Shown here in pieces: positions 33,988 to 45,619 of a stretch of DNA of 64,000 nucleotides. Position 1 is the stretch's first letter, and each line of letters starts with the position of its first letter. The translations under genes and the position numbers were made by a program. A model generated the notes under the pieces. It saw only the letters and a program-made list of their open reading frames with translations. It had not been told where the DNA came from and searched no databases. The stretch covers positions 1 to 64,000 of the forward strand of contig BLJB01000270.1 in assembly GCA_013423325.1 (NCBI GenBank), in the 5' to 3' direction. The DNA comes from Usnea hakonensis. Lineage: Eukaryota; Ascomycota; Lecanoromycetes; Lecanorales; Parmeliaceae.

Positions 33988-36790
33988 GGTTGTTGGTGGG
34001 TGGTGGAGGTGGTGGTGCTGTACAGTAGGAGTCGCTGGGGCTGCTGGTTAAGGGATGGGTTCTGGGTGAGGAGGAGGATTGCTGTTGGAGAGGTTGTGTA
34101 GAAGAAGAGAGGGGAAGAGAGCTGAGAAGAAGAAGCAGAAGCACATGGTTTGCGAAAAGGGCGGTAAGGCAAACCAGTGTGTTATTAGTTATTAGAGCAA
34201 GGTTTGTCTACTTACCTTAGGTAAAGTAGTAAGGTATAATTAGAAGTGAATATCGACGGCGGCCTGTGACCTATCATTTATTTCAATCACGTGGAGCAGT
34301 GGCGCAGTGGCGCAGCAACTGAATCATTTTCTCGCGTAATTTCGGTCTGGATTCTGGATGCATTATTGGGGGCTTCTTGGCAGGCGGCTACTTTTACCTT
34401 TTGGTTTCGCCATGTCAGGTACGGGAATCGTCCTATTCGATGAGAGCAGAGCAGCTCTCTTTTCGCGCTGAGCTTTCACGTGTTACTTCAGATGTGTTCA
34501 GTTTTATTTTATGGCATTTGAAACGTGTTCTGGGCTCACATTATTGTCGTTTGACGCCAGAAAATAATCAACGCCCATGGCCCATAGGTATATTTGACGG
34601 GACACCTCCAATATTCTCTGGATTCAATTTATGATTAATCATCAGCTCGCACAGCCTCGAGTGTCCCAATTTGTCTGCGCCTACCTCTATTACGTCTCGA
34701 TTCGTGGTGTGATGATGCATGTGACTGACCCCAGCACACACACCTAAAAATGCATCCTATTGCATGCTGATACGCTCGAGCTGAGGGATGCATTGCAGCA
34801 TCGAAAATGGTGGGGGCGGTATGATTTTATTCGCCGTGAGCAAGGGATGAAGGCTGCTCCCAAGGCTGCTCGCTCAGCTGGACGCGCCTGGAAATCCACC
34901 ACGGGACGCACGGTCGTCGATAATTAGCCCTTGTAGGCTGTGAGACTAGTCTGGATGCCGTTTTGCAGCCACACGTGATTTTTGAACAGAGGAGCCTTTG
35001 GGGTTCAAAAGATTGATCACGTTTGCGGCACTGCTTCTAATTGATTTTTGGTGGCAACCTGCTGCTACGTCTGATTTTGCCGCGGGATTTCATTCATGGG
35101 CCGGGTTTCGAGTGACAAGGTACGCTGGTCCACGAAGCTAGCTTTGTTACGTTGACTGGAATAAATGAAGCTGTTTGATTAAACGCAAGCGCTCTTTATT
35201 GCGCTACTGTTTCCGCTCAAGTCTGGATGGGTGTTCTTTGTGGATTGTAGACGGTATAGGAAGAATGTCTTGTTTTGGAATCGACAATTTAAATCCCTTT
35301 TATTGGCCACGGTAGGATTGCGGATGGTGGCTTCTTCGTTGATAAGAGGTCGTATATATCCGGATAGCTGACCACTTACATTTCATGAGACACGTTGGAC
35401 CCTGCCTCCACAAGTGGAATAGGGAAGAATCCTTGACTCGGACTATCGTAGTCTTGGTCATTGAAAGAAGGCCGAAGACATCTATACACACGAGTCAAAA
35501 TGAAAAACTTCCGCCTTAATCTTTTACTCGAGTTTGGAAAGGCAGTGACGAGACACGCATCTGGCTTGGCGTCCTGGCTCATTGCCTTGATTTCCTTTTG
35601 AACATGTCTTCACATTTTTTGTGCGCTATAGCAAAAAAGGGATCTCATATGTCAACCAGAATGATGTGGGGAGCGACAAGACATGTGACTATGATACCCA
35701 CCACCGTGGTTTATGATATCACTAGGTACGAATGGATCATGCGAAGGCTAAGAAGATGATTTATGATATGGTTGATGATCGTCTTGAGGCATCATGTTTG
35801 GATGGTGGGGAAGGCTTCAAGGGAGCGGAACCTAGGGCGGAAAATATGCAACACTGTACATGGTGCGTGGTACACTCGTGCCTTGGGTATGGCTGCTTTC
35901 CGAAGCAATTATCCTACCAAGTGCGGGCCCACCTCATGTTTCCAGCGTCCTCATTGAGAGCTACTTTGGAGGTCCACTAACAAAAGCTTGAACCCGGTAT
36001 ATTCAGGATGAGCTACTGCGCTTCATGGCAGGACAGAAGATGCCCCAACGTCCCGATAAGGTGTCAATGGTAATTGAGATCGTCCAAAGCGTACAGTATT
36101 GATCAAGGGAAAAACGGTCTGAGACTCTCTCCAGTTAGAAACATGTCAAGTCCTCAAGCGAAAAATAGCGAACAATGCTTGCCTTTGAGATCGGCAGTTC
36201 CCGTGCCATTATATGGTTGCGGATGCCATGGCTTCTGGTTCCATAAAGACGAATTCTGCAGAGCTAGGAACGCAAATACTCCTTTGTACGAGCGAATATG
36301 AGCCCGCCTTTGATCGTCGGGTATCTACCTACCTAGGTGGATTCCAAATCTCTGCAAGCTTCGCAGGACGTTGGCTTATTGTTTGGCACATAGATTAGGT
36401 TTGCCATTCTGTAGAAGTTGGGAAACACCGCTCTCACGGAATCTTCTCAATCAGTCCATAGCTGAATCAAACAGCTAGGTTTGGTCAGAACAAATGGCGT
36501 ATCAATCGTACTCTCAGGAATCTTCTACCTAAGATAAAGAGACTTTTTCCTCAGGCTTACTTCTTTGATGCAATCAGCAAACCTGCCTCAAATGTCACAT
36601 TCGATATTGCCAAACTCTCTACAAACAGCAAATCAGTCTATTCACAAAATCTCCTTCCGTCTGTTAGGCAACAGCAAGGAAGTACTAATAGAGGCTCCTT
36701 TCGCCTCATTACTCCTCCCCAAGCATCACTGTTCATAGCAAAATCAAATTACTCAAACAAGCCTTCGGAATCAATAACGCTACAATCCCA
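33988..36790. promoter_or_regulatory. Long divergent intergenic region
   Basis: This 2.8 kb region lies between the starts of the MARVEL and Argonaute genes. Frames at 34377-34634, 35300-35582 and 35732-36398 are short and have no recognisable features. No tRNA or transposon end was seen. Confidence 0.3.
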
Positions 36791-39700
36791 ATGCCAACTC
36801 TTCCTGATCGCAGCAGGGACCCCCGCTCATATGACCAAGACAAGAGAAACCAATCAGAAAGAACTCCAGTAAACTCAAAATTGGACAGAGGAACTTTGAA
36901 GTCGAGCTCCTCCAGTCGGATTGCGCCTATCGCCAAGACGCGGGAAAGTGGACGGTCGAATGAAGAAAGTCGCTCTAACTTTGTGGGTCAAGCTCACCAA
37001 CTCAATGGTAGAGCGAAGCGAGATGAGAGTTCTGCGCGAGATAGCGTTGGGTCACATGCCAAGTCATGGACTCACTCGTGAGTACAAATGTCATCTCAAC
37101 TCAAATACATGAGGAGCTTATTCTGGGTAATAGCACGGTACTTTCAACTTTTCCAACATTCCAAGCTAATGGAAAGAGACTACCTACAATTCCAGAGGAA
37201 AACATTATCAACCTCAAGACCAATTGCCTCAAGATTGATCTCGATAGCAGCGTCCAACTGTACAGATATCACGTCCACGTAGCGCCCAAACCAAAGACCG
37301 CTCGGGAATACGACAGAGCGTTTGAGCTATTCTTGAAGGAAGGATCCTGCCTCGATGATTCTCGTCGTGCCGGTGCAACAGAAGTGCTTGCGACCGATCA
37401 CAGAAGTACAGTCGTCACAGTCAAACTCCTCGAACTCGGAAGCAGTAATCGAGGGCAATGCCTGGTAGACTACTATGAGCCCGAAGACACGGGACCCAAG
37501 AAGTTACCAAGCACTAATACTCATGTGTTCACGATATCTCTGACCAAGACACAACCCATGTCTTTGAATAATTTGATGGACTACGTTGCTTCTACGTCGG
37601 CGAACGCTTCGCTTGGTCGTGTGCAATCGAAAATGGAGGTACTGAACATTGTAATGTCTAAGAAGCCGGTGAGTTCTCTGGGAGTCATCGTGTCCAGCAT
37701 TGAGACTAACTTTTCCGTCAAGGGGGAGAATGTACTGGGTTCACTGGAGGGGGGCCTTGTTGCTCTAGGTTGTCACTCACCGAGAATCTTCAGTGCCGGT
37801 GCAAGCCTCTTCGCCAACATCAACCCTAAAATCGGGACCTTCTACCAAGCTGGATCTTTAGTTGATCTCATACGCGCTTTCAGATCGAGCGGGAACTCTT
37901 TACTTCAGCTGCATGAATTCTTGAAAGGGGTTCGGGTTTGGGTTTCTCATTTGAGAACTGAAAGCGGTGGGTATAGAGTCAAGACCATTACTGGACTGGC
38001 ACACGTTCCAAGGTTGGGAGCGAATGCTCATGAGGTCACTTTCGTCCGGATGGGGCAGGAGATAAGCGTGGCAGACTATTATTGGCAAAGTATGTACATG
38101 CGGTACAATTATACTCTAATCGACGACAGATCTCTCTAACACGTTGTAGGATATGGCATAATAGACTTATCAAGTGGGCCGGTTGTCAACGTTGGCGATA
38201 CAAGAAGACCGACGTTCCTTCCACCAGAGTTGTGCATAGTGTTGCCCAACCAGAGAGCAAATCTGGCACTTTCTCCAAATCAGACAAAGGAGATGAACAA
38301 ACTCCGTCTGCAAATTGCTAGCAATTTGGTCAATCCAACTGAGGACAATGTGGGCGACACAGCGCAGGCATTGGTCATCAATGCTAGAGATATGAGTGGA
38401 CCGGTCAGTATGGTGATGACTCACCATGCATACCTTTGCTAATTGACTTGAACAGGAATCCTTTGGCATTATGACCCAAGCAAATGTGCTGAGACTGAAT
38501 GGTCGAGTTCTGCCGGCTCCTCGAATACAGTATCAGGGAATGAAATTCACACCTGACTTCGGCTCCTGGAATCTGAAGGAAGACCGCAAATTCACGACGG
38601 GCGCCGGGATCACAGATTGGGCATATACAGAAATTGTTTTTCCGAATCAAGGCTTACTCACTAGCCAGGTCAAGCGGTTCATTGATACTCTGGAGAAATC
38701 ATACCAGTCTACGATCTCTGCGCGTCGGAATGGCCTTTCACCCTTGGTCCTGAATTGCACTTGCCCGGAAAAGCAATTCGCGGATCTGGACACGTACTTC
38801 TATCACTGCTGGGATAAATCGATCAAGATGCTTCTCCTCTTCTTGCCAGATAACCGCCAATCGCTCTTCTCGTGCATCAAGTACCTTGGCGATGTCAAGT
38901 ACGGCATCCAAACCATCTGTATCGAACTCTCCACGTTAAGGAAATACAGCAATAAATCCTGGTACGCTGCGACGATTGCGCAAAAACTCAATACTAAGGG
39001 TGGAGGTGTCAATCAGTGTCTCCCGATCAACGAGCTCACACCGCTGCTGCCGACTTCAACGATGGTTGTCGGCATTGATGTGACGAACCCTTTTCCAAAG
39101 GGCCTGGCGATTGCGGCGACTAGCATTATTGGTGTCGTCGCTAGTAAGGATGGTGAGTGTACGCAGTGGCCTGCTAGTGTGCGCCGACAAGACCGGCCGG
39201 ATGGGATCGTTGTCGATCTCATAGAAATGATGGCTGAGCGCTTGGAGTGTTGGAAGGACACAAATGGGTCGTTTCCTGTCAATATACTCATCTACCGCAA
39301 TGGCGTGACTGATAAGGCTACCGCTATTGTCCTTAATGAGATCAATGCCATCGAGGAAGCTATTGCGCGTGTTTATACTGGTCGTACGCGCCCAAAAGTT
39401 ACGGCGGTTACTGTTAGTAGGAGCCATCGTTTGCGCTTCTACCCTGATGATGAGAGAGCGGCGGATGGATTGTCTGGGAATCCGAAAGTCGGCACTGTGG
39501 TGGATCGAGTGGTGACGAGCAGTGTCCTGTGGGAGTTTTATCTCCAGTCTCATCCTGGGAGTCCCGGGAGCGGTACTGTTGTTCCGGCTCACTATGTTGT
39601 GGTTAAGAATGATGTGGGATTCTCGGCTGATGGCGTGCAGCGGTTGGTAAGCGCCCCTTCCCTTCTCTTCCCTTTTTCCCATAACACCCTCCTTCTTCTT

Positions 39701-39978
39701 CTATTATATATACGCGCTCTTGGTATATGATGATGGTGGTGGTGGAACGGCAACGGCTGACTGACGCTTTTCGCAAGACGAATTGTTTGTGCTACCTCTC
39801 GGCAAGGGGCTCGCGCGCTTTGTCGGTTGTGCCGCCGGCGAGGTATGCGGCGATGGTTTGCAAGCGCGCGAGGGACTTTGTGGTGGCTTGTGGGATTGCT
39901 GGGGGGGGTGGGGGGGGAGGCGAGGGATGGGTTGGGGGCGTGAATGGGGGGTTGAAGGATTCGATGTGGTTTGTTTAG
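36791..39978 (+). CDS. Argonaute with degenerate slicer site
   Basis: Five exons (36791-37077, 37134-38089, 38150-38403, 38456-39646, 39778-39978) give 962 residues. After a charged disordered leader come ArgoN ('LKIDLDSSVQLYRYHV'), linker 1 ('AGASLFANINPKIGTFYQ'), PAZ (to 'VADYYWQRYGI'), MID ('LLLFLPDNRQSLFSCIKYLGD', 'KLNTKGGGVN') and PIWI, ending 'SMWFV' like other Argonautes. These proteins bind small RNAs for silencing. The DEDH tetrad reads Asp707 ('GIDVTNP'), Gly749 where Glu is expected ('RPDGIVVDL'), Asn781 where Asp is expected ('YRNGVTD') and His878 ('PAHYVVV'). In MID, the usual Tyr and Gln 5'-phosphate ligands align with Phe and Ile. Slicing is therefore unlikely. A Gly-rich run lies near the C-terminus. 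Exon 1 is less certain than the rest; 37066 is an alternative start. Confidence 0.9.
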
Positions 39979-40793
39979 TGGGGCTGCTGTTGATGAGATG
40001 TCGGATGGGTTGGTGGGGATGGGGATCTAGGGAAATTGAATTGAAGGTGTGGGGGAATGCAATTGATAGATAGATGGATAGAATGGAAGTGAAATGTTTG
40101 TCCCGCACGCACTTACTTCCCCCCCCCCCGACGACCGCAATGGACACTACCTTGGATAGATAGAAAGCGTCCGTCCTTTCTTTCTTTCTGATGATACAAT
40201 TACCCCCCCAATACCATCCCCCATCATCCCAATCCCAATACCATCCCCCATCATCGCCATCTATCACATATCTCCCTCCTCCCTCCCCTCTTCCTCCCTC
40301 TTCCTCCTCACTCAGTCCGCCTTCCTGCACCGTCTCTCCCTATCCCTATCCCTATCCCCCCTCGGCTCAGCTCATCTATCTATCTACGATCTCTTATCCA
40401 TGCCCTCTGATGATGTATAACATGCTACTGATAGGAATATATTGTATGTTGAGGAGGGTGCTCGCAGAGAGCGAGAGGAGGTGGGGGGCTGGCGGGGGGT
40501 TAGGGTGGTTGGGTTAGGGTTGGGGGGGGAGGTGGTTTGGGGTGGGGAGAATGGTGGGGTTGTTTTGGTTTGGTTTGGGGATAATGGTGGGGTTGGGGGG
40601 GAGTTGTGGAGGACAGCAGGGGGGGGGGCGGGTTCTTTACTTGACACATTCGTGTGGGATCTTGGGATGGAGCAGCTAGTGAATGGCTAACTCGTGAGCT
40701 TTCTGCCTATGATAGCTCCCTAGCTCCTTCCTGCAGCTCTTGCCCGCTATGCACGCTTTTCTCCTTTCCTTTCCTCTCCTCATCGACCGCTAG
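39979..40793. other. Intergenic region with G-rich and CT-rich tracts
   Basis: Convergent region between Argonaute and the CipC-like gene. It carries C-runs (40120-40130), CCCTAT and CCCCCAT repeats (40200-40360) and a G-rich tract (40470-40635). Open frames here are compositional. No gene was seen. Confidence 0.35.
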
Positions 40794-41419
40794 CTAGTAT
40801 CCAGAGTCCCCGCCTTGGTTGCCTCCGTAGCCGGAATCCCCGCCTTGGTTTCCCCCGTAGCCAGAATCCCCGCCGCCTTGGTTGCCCCCGTAGCCGGAGT
40901 CACCACCGCCCTGGTACTGCTGGTCGTAGTACTGCGAGGCGTCTTGCTGCGCGTCGCGCTTCAGCTTTTCGCGGTCGTAAAAGTCTTCGCCTTTGGTCTC
41001 GACGAGCTTATCGGCTTCGCCGCCGGCGAATCCGGCGAGGATATCTTTGGCGAAGGTGTGGTTTTCGGCGACGCCTGTGGATTGGAGATGGGCGTTAGCG
41101 TGGGGGTATAGGGATGTGAGCCTGGAAGGTGGGTGGGTAGAGAAAGGAGGAAGGGGGAGATGAAAGGGATGGGGAGAGCTGTACCGTTGGCTTGTTCGTG
41201 TTGCTGGTATTTTCTCATGGCTTCGAAGCCGGCGGCTCCGGCGAGGCATTCGTGCGAGAAGTGCCCTTGGTTGTCGGGATCATCGGGCTGAGGGCCGTCC
41301 TGGCCGTAGACGTCATTGTGGGCCTGAGAGGCGTCGTCTTGAGGCTTGTGTTAGTTTGGGGAATGGGGATTAAGGTGGATGGATGATGGAGCTGGTTATA
41401 TCTCACCGAAACCGAACAT
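40794..41419 (-). CDS. CipC-like protein (DUF3759 family) with Gly-rich repeat tail
   Basis: Exons 41407-41419 (13 nt), 41185-41337 and 40794-41074 give 148 residues. The core reads 'MFGFDDDASQAHNDVY', 'GHFSHECLAGAAGFEAMRKYQQHE', 'NHTFAKDILAGFAGGEADKLVETKGEDFYDREKLK', the signature of the CipC family first found as a concanamycin-induced protein in Aspergillus nidulans and linked to hyphal growth and stress. The molecular role is unknown; proteins are small and probably cytosolic. Most relatives end soon after the DREKAK helix, whereas this one adds four imperfect GGDSGYGGNQ units. The micro-exon 1 is supported by the MFG(W/F)D start and a good CTAAC branch before the AG at 41338-41339. Confidence 0.85.
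40797..40915 (-). repeat. Coding tandem repeat (GGxDSGYGGNQ units)
   Basis: Four tandem units of about 30-33 bp encode Gly-Asp-Ser-Gly-Tyr-Gly-Gly-Asn-Gln at the C-terminus of the CipC-like protein. The near-identical units are likely to vary in number between isolates. Confidence 0.85.
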
Positions 41420-41777
41420 TTTGAGTGTAGGTTGTAGGTGTGGATATGGGAGTTGGTTTGGGTTTGAGTGTGGAGTAGTGAGTGTGAGAGATGATAATGA
41501 AGTTGGAGTCGAGGTATAAGTAAAGTAAAATGTAAATACAGTGACAGCACTGTTTCAAAAACTTGGCAGAACTTGGCAGGAACAAGAACAAGATCCAAAG
41601 GTGGGGTAAGGTACCTAGTGGGGTTGGTTGGTCGAGGAGTGGGGTGCCAAGCACTCACTACTTTAGTTACCGTACCTTACTTTAGGCAGAATGATGCAAT
41701 TGCCCTCTCCGTTCTGTGATTGGATGCTCTCTCAAGTAGACGATTATGTCATCCTATCTCTGCTCTTGGCACACCTG

Positions 41778-42298
41778 TTGCCTCAGTCCCTCAGATATGC
41801 CAGCGCTGAGCCCCTTCGGGTTAGCGGCCCTCACCTAAGCCCCTTCGGGTTAGATCGCTAACTACGTAGCGTGAAGGCGGCAGGTCTAAGTGTAGACTAG
41901 CGTATTTTTGTCAGCTTTTACCCTAAAATTTTTTTTGGAAAAATAAAATATTACGAATCTTAGTACCTCGGGCTCTATATTCTATAATATAAATTAAAGG
42001 GAGTATCTTGAATATCGCGTATACTATTACTATATAAGCGACGTTCGAGATACTCCTATCTAATTATATTATAGAATATAGAACCCGAGGTATTAAGATT
42101 TATAATATTTTTTTCTTTTCAAAAATACCTTAAATCCGTTAGATCCTGGTAAGTCTAAATATTTTAAGGCTATTTACTTGTATTTTTTGATTTTGCGCTC
42201 AGACTAGCTACCTAGAGGTTCCGTAGTAAGCAGAAGGCCCTAACCCGAAGGGGCTTAGGGGTGCCGCAGGCACTAGCTGCTCTGAGGGACTGAGGCAA
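41778..42298. mobile_element. Foldback/MITE-like non-autonomous DNA element
   Basis: A 521 bp unit bounded by a perfect 18 bp terminal inverted repeat, ttgcctcagtccctcaga at 41778-41795 and its complement at 42281-42298. A subterminal motif, taagccccttcgggttag or a one-base variant, occurs twice in the left arm and once inverted in the right arm (about 42240-42258). The core is AT-rich and contains a second large inverted repeat (about 41965-41998 against 42062-42095, around ACCTCGGGCTCTATATTCTATAATAT and its imperfect complement). There is no coding capacity. No clear target-site duplication is seen. It lies about 360 bp upstream of the CipC-like gene. Confidence 0.75.
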
Positions 42299-43373
42299 GC
42301 ATAAAGTATTTTCTTCCTCAGCATCCATCTCTCTCCACCTTTCCCCTTTCCCTTCTCTTCACTGATAATCCAGCATCCCAAGAACAGTATCTTTTGATCT
42401 GCACAAAAATTGATCCCTACTTGACTTTGTATTTTCACATTGCCATGTGCCATCATCAAGCTAGACTGAGGATCATCTCTCCCTGATCAAGAGCTGCTTC
42501 CATGTCAAGCTTCTTTGATCGACGGACGGCAAAGCTACGAGAAGGATCTAGATGACAGGAGATCAAGGCTGGGAGATGAGTAACTCCTACACATCAGCCC
42601 AGCTGAGTTCGATGACCAGCATGCTGGCTCGTACCCCTCCGGCAAAAGCCTTTTCAAACTTCAGCCATTTATCTCTTGATCACAGACCTGTGCTTGTGCA
42701 CAGAAAGAAACCAGTCAGAGCCCCTTATCTCTCAGCCACAAAGCTTATGTTAATACGCATTAGTACATACGGTTTCAAGTAACCGTGGAACCCTTTGGAT
42801 TTTGCAATGTTATGTGCGCCTACAGGACATAAACATGAAATCCAGAAGCCCCACAGCTAAGAGAGAAAGTTCTTCATCGTAGCAAATTCTCCCATTTGAG
42901 TCGATGCTATTCGTGGCTTAAAAGTGGCAACTATGGTGGCTGGCAAATTTTTCTCCACAAAGCGGCCTACCCAATGCTTCCCTTACCGAACCTTCATGTC
43001 TGGCTTTCCTTAGTATCTACGCGTCGTCTCCCACATCGGGCTGAAGTGGTAAAACATGGTATTTGAACATTCTTGGTTCCAGCCCTGATATTCGTTCCTC
43101 TTTGATTCCTATGGCTTCTCCGATTCTCGAGCCCTTCTACTGTCGGGCGATAGCCAGCTAGGGCTCAATCATTGCCAGAAGTCACAGTCAGAATCTTGAG
43201 TCATTCCTTTGCCTTGCCATTGTACAGGTGATAAATTTTGCTGAAGATGCTGTCACTTTGAATCGTGCATATTTGCTGTCATTATATTTCGATCGAACCT
43301 GTCCTACAAAATCTTGATAGTCTCATGAAGTCCTGAAGCGAAGACCATTCATCTCTGGTATTGGCTTTCCAGC
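42299..43373. other. Intergenic region
   Basis: About 1.1 kb between the MITE-like element and the GT71 gene; upstream region of GT71. No coding or RNA feature was seen. Confidence 0.3.
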
Positions 43374-45060
43374 ATGCCGTTTTCAAGGAACAGCTGCATC
43401 ACGGTCGGGGTGGTCTGCCTTTTGCTGACCATCTCTTTTTTTTCCGCAACTCATACCACAGGTCTCGGGTCCTTCATGACAGAATGCTCACGAGGGGCTG
43501 AGTCGGTCAATCAATATCAGCAGTATTTGCTCACGACACTAAAGGCTCCGTCCGAGCAGGGATCACTGCATGATTCGAAAGTCGCACATCATGCATACCA
43601 TGTGGATGGGTCCAAACTTGCAAAGCCAGGGAAAGGAGTAAAGCCAGGGAAAGGAGTAAAGCCAGGAAAAGAAGTAATACCAGAACCAGAAATTTCATCC
43701 AAGGCAGCGCAAAGTGCATATGATGCAACTATCAGATTACAGTATGCTTTAAACAGCTCAACCATCTCTAAGGTTGAAGGACCTGATTTATTAGGCATGG
43801 CTAAGCATATATCCACATTTGTCCTCCTACTCGAGGCGATCCTAAACGACACTTCCATCGATAGGGAACCCTTCCATCAATTGCAGAAGCAGTACTTTGC
43901 CTGGTTCAGACCATCTAAAACTACACATCTTCCATGGCTGGCTAAAACTCACACAACTGGCATAGTGATGACGGCTGGCCAAAGAAATATGGTATTCGCG
44001 ATGCATGCGATACGAACGCTTCGCAATGTAATCAATACCACTCTACCAATTCAGGTTGCTTATGCCGGCGATGATGACCTACCGGAAGAAAAACGCAACG
44101 AGATGAGAGCACTCGATCCGAGTTTTGAGCTGATCAATGTCCGCGACTCTTACGATGAAGCTGTTGCGGGATTGGGCTCCGGAGGTTGGGCGATGAAACC
44201 GTTTGCCGCGCTTGCCAGTAGATTTGAGAAAGTCATCCTCATTGATACAGACACAATATTCATGCAGCGTCCAGACGACTTGTTCGAGGTAAATGCAGGT
44301 CTGAACCAGACAGGAACCCTCTTCTTTCACGACCGGGCTCTTCAAATGGCAAGAACAACTGATTGGGTAAAGGAACTCCTCGAAGAGGGTGGCCGAACGC
44401 CGAGTACAACGCTCAGCTCGAGCATGTTCTGGCAGGAAGAACTGCAGCATCAACAGCAATCGGGCGTTGTGTTCTTCAACAAGGCCGTCCCAGGTGCTTT
44501 TATGAGCCTCTTATTCACAACCTACATGAATCTCGAAAGTGTGCGAGCGGTAATCTACAGCCATGTCATGGGTGCGTTTGCAAGCCCCTCCTCAAAGGAC
44601 CTAGCCCAAAGGACTACATGCTGAATTTTTCGCGCTAGGTGACAAGGAAACCTTCTGGCTTGCGTCTGAACTCGCCGGCATTCCCTACACATTCAACCCC
44701 ACCTATGCCGGGATCATAGGCCACATCTCTCTCAACGACGTAGGGCAGCCCGAAATCTGTAGCCTGCAGCCGCTGCAAACCGACCTCGATGGCCGGCCCT
44801 TTTGGTTCAATTCCGCCATCAGGGAGGACAAGACAGATACAGAGCATCATGAATACGCTAATCTGAGTCATTATATAATAGGAGGTACGAAGGAGCAGCC
44901 TGGCTGGAGGTACGTACATGATTACACATACTGTTTGGGGAGCAATTTGGAGGAGATGCGCTCGGTCAAAGACGCGGGGATGGAGGAGGTGGTGCAGGAT
45001 TTGATTGCCGAGGCCAAGACGGTGGACGATCTAATCGAGATGAGGAGGAATAATCTATAA
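43374..45060 (+). CDS. Alpha-1,3-mannosyltransferase (MNN1 family, GT71)
   Basis: Exons 43374-44571 and 44639-45060 encode 539 residues. It is a type II Golgi-style protein with a membrane anchor at about residues 9-25 ('ITVGVVCLLLTISFFSA'). The catalytic domain shows 'GIVMTAGQRNMVFAMHAIRTLRNV', 'LPIQVAYAGDDDL', 'GGWAMKPFAALASRFEKVILIDTDTIF' with the DXD motif at residues 291-293, 'GTLFFHDR', 'QQSGVVFFNK' and, after the intron, 'GDKETFWLASELAG'. Family members add alpha-1,3-mannose to O- and N-glycans. In the stem a six-residue unit KPGKGV is repeated. The 67 nt intron has good GT..AG ends and the frame is intact. Confidence 0.92.
43623..43676 (+). repeat. 18 bp coding tandem repeat
   Basis: Three units of AAGCCAGGGAAAGGAGTA (the last diverged) encode KPGKGV KPGKGV KPGKEV in the stem of the GT71 protein. 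Confidence 0.85.
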
Positions 45061-45619
45061 CGCGAACATGGTTTGGCTTGGCAGTATTGTTGTTGGGTTG
45101 AAGACATTGAGGGAAGTCAGGTGGCGAGGAGTCAGGGTTGCTGCGAGTGATATTAGGATTGGGCATATTGCATCTTGTGTGTGTAACATTGAGGATGTAA
45201 GTTCGAGATGGGTGGAGTATTTCGCGTGCGGGCGGCGGCGTTGCTACGATGGTTGGTGAGATTTGTGCGGGGTGGCTTGGGGGAGGGTTGAGGTTAGTGT
45301 TTGATTTTAGATGCAGAGAGCGCTTTAGGGAGTTTCAGCGCCAGGCAACCAAAGCAGCTTTTTCAAGTGGGTATCATTCTTATAGCGCCTGCGCGTGGAT
45401 CGAAGTTTCCGTTTGACTGTGTCCAATCAACGGCACGTTCACTTCTTACTGAGTCCTGTGTATGTTGTAAGATTACGAATAGTTACCATCCCAGCGCAGC
45501 CCATTGCCCCGCTGCCAGGTCCTCTATCTTCCTTTTCAAATCTGATTGTCACTACTCTACCGCATTTGACCTCATAAGAATGACAGAGATACGTATTCCG
45601 CCTTTGCGTCACTCGATAC
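45061..45619. other. Convergent intergenic region
   Basis: 3' flanks of GT71 and the ankyrin gene. Only a short frame (45301-45639) without features. Confidence 0.3.

Noticed and set aside
40495..40530. TTAGGG-like words suggesting an interstitial telomere
   Set aside because: Only two degenerate copies inside a general G-rich tract. The CTAACC triplet at 4096-4113 is also too short and of a different unit.
40797..40915. Regularly spaced repeats that could be read as a CRISPR-like array
   Set aside because: They are in-frame coding repeats of a eukaryotic protein without unique spacers.
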